DNA from: an uncultured Desulfobacter sp. | GTDB lineage: Bacteria; Desulfobacterota; Desulfobacteria; Desulfobacterales; Desulfobacteraceae | Direction of reading: 5' to 3' | NCBI RefSeq assembly: GCF_963664415.1 | Contig: NZ_OY761440.1 | Location: 248,001-312,000, forward strand | DNA length: 64,000 nucleotides | Shown here: positions 46,195 through 54,186 of the stretch, piece after piece | How the letters are laid out: each line of letters starts with the position of its first letter | Numbering within the stretch: the first letter of the stretch is position 1 | The notes under the pieces: generated by a model | What the model was told of the DNA's origin: nothing | Database searches by the model: none | The model's input: only the letters and a program-made list of their open reading frames with translations | Made by a program: the position numbers and the translations under genes

Positions 46195-47832
46195 ATGCAT
46201 ACACCTGACGGCAAAGCACTGTTGGATCGATGTAATGAACTTGAATTGCGTTTGGATGAAACTATACAGGAAATGCAGTATTATAAAAACATTGCATCAG
46301 TTGCAGGCCATAAACGGCTCAAAGAAGTTGAAGAACTTTCAAACTTGATTTTTTTACGGAAGCAGGCTGAAAAGGCGCTTGAGAAAACCCGCGATGAGCT
46401 TGAAGACAAAGTAAAAGAACGCACCCGGGAATTGGTTTCCATAAATAAGCGGCTTAGAAAAGAAATTGAAGAGAGAAAAAAAGTAGAAGAAGAAATCCGC
46501 TACCTTGCGTTCTACGACAGCCTGACCGGCCTGGGTAACCGGGTGCTTTTCATGGACCGCCTTAACGAAGCCATAAAACAAGCGGCCCGGAAAAGGAGTC
46601 GATTTGCCTTGCTCTTCCTGGACCTGGATCATTTCAAACGCGTCAACGATACCCTTGGGCATCATGCTGGAGATTTATTGTTACAGGGGGTGGCGGAAAA
46701 TATCAAAAAATTCGTCCGGGACAGTGATTTCGCCTCCCGGTTAACACCCCTGAAAAAAAAAGAGCTTCTTGTGGCCAGGTTCGGGGGAGATGAATTCAGT
46801 ATCCTGATCTCAGATATCAAAGAACCGGAGAATGCCGCACGGGTGGCAAAAAGGATCTTGGACAACATTCCGGCAACATATCAACTGGACGGCCATGAGG
46901 TGTCGGTGACGACCAGTATCGGTATCAGCGTCTTCCCTGAAGACGGCAGTAGTGCTCAAGATCTTCTCAAGCATGCAGACACGGCTATGTATCACGCCAA
47001 AAGCAGGGGAAGAAACACCTATCAATTTTTTACGGAATCCATGAACCAGATAGTCCTGGAACGGTTTTTAATTGAGAAAGGTCTTAAGAAAGCGCTGGAA
47101 AATGATGAATTTATACTTTATTACCAGCCCAAACTCAGGTTGTCGGATAAAAAAATCATAAGTGCTGAAGCCCTGATTCGATGGCATCACCCCCAGCAGG
47201 GAATGGTTCCCCCGGGTAAATTTATCCCTATAGCGGAAGAATCCAAAATTATTCTTGATATCAACCGCTGGGTCATCAAAGAAGCCTGCCGCCAGGTTAA
47301 ACAATGGGAACTATCGGGCTGGAATGATATCTCCATTAGCGTCAACTTGTCCGGATACAAGCTGAACAACCAGAATATTGCAAAATACCTGAAGGATACG
47401 CTATCCTCCGTGGGGCTGGATTCCAAAAGCATTGAAATCGAAATTACAGAAAACATCCTGCTAAAGGAAAATAAAGAAACTATATCCACATTAAATGCCA
47501 TAAAAGCCTTAGGGTTTAAAATCGCTATGGATGATTTTGGAACCGGGTATTCCTCCTTAAGTTATCTCACCTTATTTCCCCTGGATACGCTCAAGATCGA
47601 CCGGTATTTTGTCATGAACGCCATGTCTGAACAAAACAACCAAGTGATCATCAAAGCCATCATTGCCATGGGGCACAGCCTGGGCAAAAAAATTATCGCA
47701 GAAGGAATTGAAACAGAAGATCAGTACCATTTTCTGAAAGTATGCGGCTGTGACGAAGGACAGGGGAACTTTTTCCATCACCCGGTACCGGCAGATGAAT
47801 TTGAGAAACTCCTGGCCCGGGATTCACTGTAA
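46195..47832 (+). CDS. GGDEF-EAL cyclic di-GMP enzyme
   Basis: A 545-residue cytoplasmic protein. A coiled-coil region (about 10-105) leads to a GGDEF domain with intact RFGGDEF (about 196-202), and an EAL domain with EALIRWHHP (about 324) and DDFGTGYSSLSYL (about 444). Both active sites look competent, so it may be bifunctional or have one allosteric domain. The GGDEF domain has an insertion (RLTPLKKKELLVARF) before the motif. It is likely controlled by the upstream FIST protein. Confidence 0.92.
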   Translation: MHTPDGKALLDRCNELELRLDETIQEMQYYKNIASVAGHKRLKEVEELSNLIFLRKQAEKALEKTRDELEDKVKERTRELVSINKRLRKEIEERKKVEEEIRYLAFYDSLTGLGNRVLFMDRLNEAIKQAARKRSRFALLFLDLDHFKRVNDTLGHHAGDLLLQGVAENIKKFVRDSDFASRLTPLKKKELLVARFGGDEFSILISDIKEPENAARVAKRILDNIPATYQLDGHEVSVTTSIGISVFPEDGSSAQDLLKHADTAMYHAKSRGRNTYQFFTESMNQIVLERFLIEKGLKKALENDEFILYYQPKLRLSDKKIISAEALIRWHHPQQGMVPPGKFIPIAEESKIILDINRWVIKEACRQVKQWELSGWNDISISVNLSGYKLNNQNIAKYLKDTLSSVGLDSKSIEIEITENILLKENKETISTLNAIKALGFKIAMDDFGTGYSSLSYLTLFPLDTLKIDRYFVMNAMSEQNNQVIIKAIIAMGHSLGKKIIAEGIETEDQYHFLKVCGCDEGQGNFFHHPVPADEFEKLLARDSL

Positions 47833-47892
47833 TAGATGGTTATAGTCATACCTGAATCCGCAAATAATTCAAAGCACGTCCTAAAGCTATTT

Positions 47893-48891
47893 TTATGGCG
47901 CCGTGAATCTTCCTCCCATAAGCGTTTTTAATTTTTCAATTTCATCGATTAATTTAAGGGTAGTGGCCGTTTCTTTGTTGGTCGCTTCTATGTTTGCAAT
48001 GGCAGTGCTTAAATCCTCCATGGTTCGGTTGGACCCTGTCATGACCGCATTGGTTTCCGCCATAATGTTGTCGGCGATGTCTGCATTTTTAACGTTTTCA
48101 TCAATCATGGCCAGGATGTCTTTAAGAAAATCGCCCTTGCTTTGCCCGATTTCCCAATATTCAGGGAACCCACCGGCCACCGCCACAATATCGGGGACAT
48201 ATTTTTGGTGAATAAAATTCCGGACATCGGAAATCAGCGCCCTGTAGGATGAAATATGGTCGATATTCGGAACCTGCGGGCAGCCACCCGGAAAAATTGC
48301 CGTCGCATGGGGAAACTTGCCGCCGAAAATGGCAGAGGCCCGGTTAGCCTTTTTCTGTATCTCCAGTGATTCGAGATAATGCTTCAAGGCACCGATATTC
48401 AGTTCTGCATCGGCGATATATTTGCCGGAGAGCCTTGGCAGAAAAGGCGCGCCTGGAAATGATGACCCGAAGTTCAGCTCACTGTCCACCCAGTTTTTAA
48501 AGGATGTCAGGTCCGGATCTGCGCCTTTATACTGAAGAATGGCCGTAACAAAATCCAGTGCCGACAGCTGATAAAAATGAAGCAGATAATCGTAAAGGTG
48601 ATTGGCGCCCTGTATCAGGTTGTGCTGAATTCGTCCGTTACGGGGGACTTTCAATTGATACGCATTTTCCTGGGCATATGAGGATGCGATGCCATGGGCA
48701 TAGGGACAGACGCCGCAGATCCTCTGGGTGATCTGCTGGGCATCAAGCGGGTCCCGCCCTTTTAAAATGGCCTCAAATCCCCTGAACATCTACCCCATAC
48801 ATTTCGCATCAACAATCACATGATCTTCAACAACCGTATTAACATTCAAATGTCCTTCCAACCGTGTCACCGGCCCGATATCTATTTTCAT
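47893..48891 (-). pseudogene. [NiFe] hydrogenase large subunit 5' part fused to a chemoreceptor fragment, with in-frame amber codon
   Basis: Reading from an AGGAGGGG-preceded ATG at 48891 gives MKIDIGPVTRLEGHLNV, the canonical start of a group 1 hydrogenase large subunit. After 33 codons a TAG (48790-48792) falls where the family reads G-T/E/W-M-F/Y-R-G. The frame continues with MFRGFEAILKGRDP, the proximal nickel motif RICGVCPYAHG, and about 180 more hydrogenase residues to AGGFPEYWEIG. It then switches to a chemoreceptor signalling helix (ADNIMAETNAVMTGSNRTME, KETATTLKLIDEI) and stops. The distal DPCxxC nickel ligands are absent, so it cannot be an active hydrogenase. No small subunit is adjacent. 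Confidence 0.8.
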
Positions 48892-49345
48892 ACCCCTCCT
48901 GATGTGCTTAGCAAACAATTTTTATAACCTGCTAATTTCGTAAACTTTATGAGTAGGTTATTGAATAGATTGTTTAGAAAAATTAATTTTAGTTACCGTA
49001 ATTAAACGGCACGAATTATAAGCAAAGACCCTGAAGATCATTTGGAGACCATCTAATGATTTTTTCCGGCATTTATCACGACAATATTTTGCAAATTGAT
49101 TTGCAAAATATTATATCAATTCAGCCCCAATTACAAACGGATGCTAAATCATTATTTTTTTCTACCGCATTTCTGGACACTATAATTAGAGTTGAAAGAA
49201 CCGGAATCATTCCGTTTTTTTTATGTTGCCGTGTGGGCTTATCCCAAATGCAAATCCGGTGGTAAACACCACGCTTGCACTTTAAAAACAAAGCAATTAT
49301 AAAAGTAACATTGATTTATATGATAATTAAGATAAGGATAACTAA
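48892..49345. other. AT-rich intergenic region between remnants
   Basis: About 450 bases without a convincing gene. It contains the 30-base palindrome at 49083-49112, a TATAAT box at 49181-49186, and a small CGGA/TCCG hairpin followed by eight T residues at 49202-49222. A 69-codon plus-strand reading (49056-49265) has no ribosome site or recognisable content. Confidence 0.4.
49083..49112. repeat. perfect inverted repeat, 14-bp arms
   Basis: AATATTTTGCAAAT (49083-49096) and ATTTGCAAAATATT (49099-49112) are exact reverse complements separated by two bases. Such a compact AT-rich palindrome without a T tract is more like an operator for a dimeric regulator than a terminator. It lies upstream of the hydrogenase remnant and before the LysR-like tail. 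Confidence 0.75.
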
Positions 49346-49552
49346 AATATTTCATGGGCCATACAATCCCAGGTGAACGATCGGGCGATCAGGGCGTTGT
49401 CCATTACCCGGCCCGGCATGTATCTCACCTGGCAGGCCGTCTTTCTTAAGAATAACGCATCCCTTATCTTCCTCCAGGAATTTATACGTCTGATCTCCCG
49501 GGAAGGGATCGCCTCTTTGCCTGAACAGGGCGGTTCGGGTTCAGCATTGTGA
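49346..49552 (+). pseudogene. possible LysR-type regulator C-terminal remnant
   Basis: One plus-strand frame is open for 68 codons between stops but has no usable start. It reads as a good protein: WAIQSQVNDRAIRALSITRP, then GMYLTWQAVFLKNNASLIFL, then EFIRLISREGIASL. The pattern recalls the final strands and helix of LysR effector domains. The match is by eye and the fragment has lost its N-terminal two thirds. Confidence 0.3.
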
Positions 49553-49592
49553 AAAAAAGCACCGCACATCACTGCATTTCTTGTCACCAGTC

Positions 49593-52500
49593 ATGGATGG
49601 ATTAAAAGTGGATTTTCTGGAATCAAAATTAATTACGCCCCACCTGGGCAATCTGCTGGAACGGCAGCGATTGATCCGGACACTCAAAAACCTTGAAGGA
49701 AAGCGCCTGATCCTGGTCACCGCCGGGGCCGGATACGGCAAAACGACAATGGTGGCCCAGGCGCTATCGGACATGTCTGCCGGAAACCGGGTCCTGGTCT
49801 GGTATCGCCTGGATCGGTTTGACCAGGATATCACCACCTTCACCAGCTATCTAATCCGAGGACTGGAAAAAATTTACCCCGGCATTGGGGATGCGCTTTG
49901 TGAAAACGGATTTGAAAAAGGCGGCACAGGGGAGAACGAGGCAAGGCTCCTGGAACTTATCAAAATACTGGAATCAAAGACGGACAAAGAACTTTTTATT
50001 GTTCTGGATGATTACCATCTATTAGGCGCTGCAGGAAAAAATGATGTAACAGATTTTTTAAGTATTCATTCGTACATGGAATTTTTTCTAAAAAGACTAC
50101 CGGGTCATGTCCGTCTTGTCCTCATATCGCGAACCGACCCGCCTTTAAAATTATCTAACCTGCGGGTGCGCCGGCAGATTTTGGAAATACATGAATTTGA
50201 TCTGGTCTTTTCCCTTGATGAGACCGCCGCCCTTTTTTCCCGGATACATCACCAGGTCCCCGGAACAAAGACGCTGTCAACCCTTCACAGCCAGACAGGC
50301 GGCTGGGCCGCCGGCCTGATCCTGTTTGGCGCGGCCCTTGAAAAACAGGGCATACCACTGCCCTGCCCCGGGGGCACGGATACCGGGATGTCTAAAGATC
50401 ATATGTTTGATTTCCTGGAGGAAAACCTGTTTGAGACCCAAACGCCTGACATGCAGCAGTTCATGGCCAGAACGGCTCTCATGGATCACATGGACACAAC
50501 CGTATGTGACAGCATATTCGGCCGAAAAGATTCCCAAAGCCGTTTTGACCTAATGATGGCAGCGCATCTAATGGTGTTCCCCATAGACAAAAGCAAAACT
50601 GTTTTTCATTACCACCATTTGTTCCGTGAGTTTCTTTTAAAAAAACTCAATCAAACCCATACGGAATCTGAGATCAAACAATTTCACTTAAAAATTGCAG
50701 GTCTTATGGAGGCCCGGGAAAATGCCATGGCGCTGATTCATTACATCGAGGCCCATGCCTATGATGATGCGGTTCGTTTTATGACTACCTTTGAACTGGA
50801 ATTTCTTGCCCAGGGCAAAATCAGGTTTATAAAAACCTGTCTTGAAAAAATTCCTAATAAAATCATAGCCGCAAACCCCAGACTGCTTTTCATGGAGGCC
50901 AAGCAATACTCCTATTTCGGCCAGACGGATAAATCCATTGCCTGCCTGAATTCGGCCTGCCGAATCCTTAGAAACGCCAACTCGGATGCGTATGTGGCCA
51001 AATGCCTGGTGGATTTAGGCGCCCAATATTATTACACCGGACATATCCCGGAAGCCAGAGGCCTGATGGTCCAGGTTCTGGATGAAGCCAAGGCAGATCC
51101 CGCCACCTATATCCTGGCGGTGATGTATTTGTCTTTTTTTTGTACCGTACTCGGGGACTTACACGATGCACAAAAGTATGAATCCCAGGCCAGGGCTGTG
51201 ATCGAAAATTTCCCTGAATTCGAACAATTCACCGCCATTGCCGCCATGGATATTTCAAGGACGTATATTCTTTATATCCAAGGGGATTTCGAGGAATCCA
51301 AGGACGTAAACCTGGATTTGATTTCCCGGTGCACGTCGGCAGGACTTCAAGCGTTTCTTCCCCTGGCCTATTACCATGCATCTGCCACGGATTGCCTGCT
51401 GGGGAAATATGAAACCGGCGTGGCCTTTTCTGAAAAAGGGATAAGGGCAGCAGAAAAAATCCATTTGCGGGACAGCCAGAATGGCTGGCTTTTTCTTTCC
51501 CGGTCTGAAAATCATCTGGGGTTGGGACAACTGGATGCCGCACGAACCCATGCAGAAAACGCGTTTAAAATTTTCCGGCGGCCCGGAAACCGCTGGGGCA
51601 TGGCCAATGCACTGGACCTTATGGCTAAAATCAGCCTGGCCTCAGACAATATTTCCGATGCCCGTTCTCAGGCTACCCGGGCCTTAAATGTTATCAAGGG
51701 ATATGGACTTCCCGTGACAGAAGCCATTATTTCGATCACCCATGCCCGGATATTCATGGCTTGCAACGCGTTTGAAGATGCCGGTGCCTGTCTGGCCCGG
51801 GCCCGAAAGCATCTTAAGTCCACACCCTGGTATTTATGCTCGGCCTGGCTTCTGGACGCCGGGTGCTGCCATGCCCTGGGTCAAAACGAGGCAGCCTGGC
51901 GCCATTTCCAAAAAGGACTTGCCATTGCCAGGAAAAAACAGTTTGACCGGGTTGTGTTGAAAGAAACAGGCAAGTTGATTCAGGTCATGGCCGAGTTTAA
52001 GCCCGAATCTATCTTTTCATCCTATCTTAAAGCCCTTGGTGCTTATCAGCCCCCTGTCCGGCAAGGGCTGCAAATCCGGATGCTGGGCCAATTCCAGGTA
52101 TCTGTGGACGGCAGGAAGATTGAACACGACCAATGGCCTGGTTCAAAAGCCCTTATCTTATTTCAATACATGGCCGTACATCACTCCCGGGGATTTATCC
52201 CTAAGGATGTGCTGCTGGAAATGCTCTGGCCGGACCAAGACCCCAACAAAACAGGCAAACGCTTCAACACTGCCATGAGCCGGTTGCGCAAGCTTCTGGA
52301 ACCGGACCTGCCGCCGCGCGCGCCATCCGCATATATCCAACGCAAAAATGATCATTACAGGCTCTCTTTAGGTCCCGGGGGAAGTCTGGATATAAAAAAA
52401 TTCAGGACAATGGCTGAAAAAGCACTGAAAATGGAAAAAGGTATGTCCAGGGACGCCTTTGCCGTGGCCAGAGAGGCAGAAAGGCTTTACACCGGTCCGT

Positions 52501-52826
52501 TTCTAAAGGACGAATCTTACCAGGACTGGTGTATCCGGCTGCAGGATGAAACCAAAAACCTTTATTGCAGGCTCTGCCGCATGCTGACAGATTTGTGCAA
52601 AAAGGCCAAGGAGATGGAGCCGGGTATTATGTATGCACAAAAGTTTCTTAAAACAGACCCCTTTGATGAATCCATGTACCGGGAACTAATCTGTTTTTTT
52701 CTTGCTGACGGACAATATGGCCTTGCACAGAAAACATTCACGGAGTGCCGGAAAAGAATGCAAGAGATGGACTGTTCTTTGAGCCCGCAGACCCTGGATT
52801 TAATGAAAAATATCCCACAAATCTGA
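49593..52826 (+). CDS. MalT/SARP-like transcriptional regulator (STAND ATPase, TPR, BTAD)
   Basis: A 1077-residue regulator. The N-terminus is a MalT-like STAND ATPase: LVTAGAGYGKTTMVAQALS (P-loop), then LFIVLDDYH and LVLISRTDPPL. About 450 residues of TPR-like helices follow. The C-terminal quarter is SARP-like: a winged-helix DNA-binding domain (about 825-920; IRMLGQFQVSVDGRKIEHDQ) and a bacterial transcriptional activation domain (about 925-1077). Most MalT proteins end in a LuxR domain instead. ATG 49593 is used; TTG 49581 is an in-frame alternative, and neither has a strong ribosome site. It lies 150 bases before an orphan dsrP on the same strand and may control it. Confidence 0.85.
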   Translation: MDGLKVDFLESKLITPHLGNLLERQRLIRTLKNLEGKRLILVTAGAGYGKTTMVAQALSDMSAGNRVLVWYRLDRFDQDITTFTSYLIRGLEKIYPGIGDALCENGFEKGGTGENEARLLELIKILESKTDKELFIVLDDYHLLGAAGKNDVTDFLSIHSYMEFFLKRLPGHVRLVLISRTDPPLKLSNLRVRRQILEIHEFDLVFSLDETAALFSRIHHQVPGTKTLSTLHSQTGGWAAGLILFGAALEKQGIPLPCPGGTDTGMSKDHMFDFLEENLFETQTPDMQQFMARTALMDHMDTTVCDSIFGRKDSQSRFDLMMAAHLMVFPIDKSKTVFHYHHLFREFLLKKLNQTHTESEIKQFHLKIAGLMEARENAMALIHYIEAHAYDDAVRFMTTFELEFLAQGKIRFIKTCLEKIPNKIIAANPRLLFMEAKQYSYFGQTDKSIACLNSACRILRNANSDAYVAKCLVDLGAQYYYTGHIPEARGLMVQVLDEAKADPATYILAVMYLSFFCTVLGDLHDAQKYESQARAVIENFPEFEQFTAIAAMDISRTYILYIQGDFEESKDVNLDLISRCTSAGLQAFLPLAYYHASATDCLLGKYETGVAFSEKGIRAAEKIHLRDSQNGWLFLSRSENHLGLGQLDAARTHAENAFKIFRRPGNRWGMANALDLMAKISLASDNISDARSQATRALNVIKGYGLPVTEAIISITHARIFMACNAFEDAGACLARARKHLKSTPWYLCSAWLLDAGCCHALGQNEAAWRHFQKGLAIARKKQFDRVVLKETGKLIQVMAEFKPESIFSSYLKALGAYQPPVRQGLQIRMLGQFQVSVDGRKIEHDQWPGSKALILFQYMAVHHSRGFIPKDVLLEMLWPDQDPNKTGKRFNTAMSRLRKLLEPDLPPRAPSAYIQRKNDHYRLSLGPGGSLDIKKFRTMAEKALKMEKGMSRDAFAVAREAERLYTGPFLKDESYQDWCIRLQDETKNLYCRLCRMLTDLCKKAKEMEPGIMYAQKFLKTDPFDESMYRELICFFLADGQYGLAQKTFTECRKRMQEMDCSLSPQTLDLMKNIPQI

Positions 52827-52890
52827 GGCCCCCCATACCCTGACGGATAAACACCGTTTGGCGCCGTGATATTTTCTTCAACAAATTGTT

Positions 52891-52927
52891 GCCCTTATTT
52901 AGACAAAATTTAGATCGCCCTTATATA
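52891..52927 (+). promoter_or_regulatory. possible activator-dependent promoter of the dsrP-like gene
   Basis: A TATATA box (52922-52927) has only a poor -35 (TTAGAC, 52899-52904) 17 bases upstream. The octamer GCCCTTAT occurs twice in direct orientation, at 52891-52898 and 52917-52924. A weak -35 plus direct repeats would suit a SARP-type activator, such as the gene just upstream. Confidence 0.35.
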
Positions 52928-52975
52928 AAGATGACCGTTTCATCCAGGTATAAATTTTTTTGAAAGGAATTATCC

Positions 52976-54142
52976 ATGCTTGAACTGGCGTTAAGGGGCA
53001 ATCGAAACTATTGGATATGGATGGGGGGACTTGTAGCGGTCATGGCAGTCGGTGCACTGTTTTATATAGATCAGTTTACCCACGGCCTGATGGTCACAGG
53101 CCAGAGCCGGGATGTATCCTGGGGATTTTATACGGCGCAGATGACCTTCCTGGTGGGGGTGGCAGCCGGCGGCATCATGCTGGTGCTTCCCTATTACCTG
53201 CATGATTACAAAACATTCGGGAAAATTACGATCCTGGGGGAATTTCTGGCGGTAGCGTCAATTGTCATGTGTCTGTCATATTTGCTTGTCCATCTGGGCC
53301 AGCCCATGCGAGCATTAAACATTTTTCTTTATCCCACACCCTGGTCCATGCTTTTCTGGGACGGCAATGTATTGTCCGGGTACATGTTGCTCAATATCAT
53401 CATTGGCTGGAAGGTGCTGGAGGCAGAAAAGAACGGGGTGGCACCCCCAAAATGGACCAAACCGTTGATCTATCTTTCCATCCCCATGGCCGTGTCCATT
53501 CATACCATGACCGCATTTATCTATTGCGGTCTCCCCGGCAGGGGATTCTGGCTGACGGCGATCCTTGCCCCACGGTTTCTGGCATCTGCTTTTGCCTCAG
53601 GCCCTGCCTTGCTCATTCTATTCAGTCTTATCATTCGGCAGATCAGTGATTTTGATCCGGGTAAAAAGGCAATTCAATCCCTGGCCGTCATTGCGGCCTA
53701 CGCCCTGGTCGCCAATCTATTTTTCATGATCTGTGAGGTATTTGTGGTATTTTATTCCAATATCCCGTCCCACAAGGCCCATTTCACTTACCTGTATGCC
53801 GGGCTTCACGAAAAGACCGGACTGGTAACCTGGATGTGGTCGTCGGTGGCGCTCATGGTGACAGCGGCATCTATTCTCTTGATGCCGGTTCTAAGGAAAA
53901 ATGAAATCACCCTGACCGCTGCCTGTATGGCGCTGTTTGCAGGCACCTGGATAGATAAGGGGATGGGAATGATTTCAGGGGGATTTGTACCTTCGCCCCT
54001 GCACCATGTCACGGAATACAGTCCAAGCCTTCATGAACTGATTATTTCGGCAGGGATCACAGCCCTGGGCCTGTTCGTTTTGACCGTATTGTATAAACTC
54101 GTTATTAGTGTGAAGATGTACAATCAAAGCGGCAGGGTCTGA
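52976..54142 (+). CDS. dsrP: DsrP-like NrfD-family membrane quinol oxidoreductase subunit
   Basis: A 388-residue protein with about ten membrane helices, of the NrfD/PsrC group. In sulfate reducers DsrP is the quinone-interacting integral subunit of the DsrMKJOP complex. Blocks that read as DsrP are SRDVSWGFYTAQMTFLVGVA, LPYYLHDYKTFGKITILGEF, LGQPMRALN and IPMAVSIHTMTAFIYCGLPG. An AAAGGA ribosome site precedes ATG 52976. No dsrM, K, J or O gene is adjacent: the upstream neighbour is a large regulator and the downstream gene is convergent. It is therefore an orphan copy or a stand-alone quinol protein. Confidence 0.82.
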   Translation: MLELALRGNRNYWIWMGGLVAVMAVGALFYIDQFTHGLMVTGQSRDVSWGFYTAQMTFLVGVAAGGIMLVLPYYLHDYKTFGKITILGEFLAVASIVMCLSYLLVHLGQPMRALNIFLYPTPWSMLFWDGNVLSGYMLLNIIIGWKVLEAEKNGVAPPKWTKPLIYLSIPMAVSIHTMTAFIYCGLPGRGFWLTAILAPRFLASAFASGPALLILFSLIIRQISDFDPGKKAIQSLAVIAAYALVANLFFMICEVFVVFYSNIPSHKAHFTYLYAGLHEKTGLVTWMWSSVALMVTAASILLMPVLRKNEITLTAACMALFAGTWIDKGMGMISGGFVPSPLHHVTEYSPSLHELIISAGITALGLFVLTVLYKLVISVKMYNQSGRV

Positions 54143-54144
54143 CT

Positions 54145-54180
54145 ATAACCAACCGGGCCCGGCAGGGCCCGGTTGGTTAT
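54145..54180. terminator. bidirectional terminator between convergent genes
   Basis: A perfect 16-bp stem (54145-54160 with 54165-54180) closes a four-base GGCA loop. It lies two bases past the dsrP stop and seven before the end of the convergent PPi-PFK gene. T tracts are short on both sides, but the stem is very stable. Confidence 0.85.
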
Positions 54181-54186
54181 TAACAC

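Noticed and set aside
49056..49265. 69-codon plus-strand frame spanning the palindrome
   Set aside because: The composition is that of AT-rich noncoding DNA, with no ribosome site or motif.
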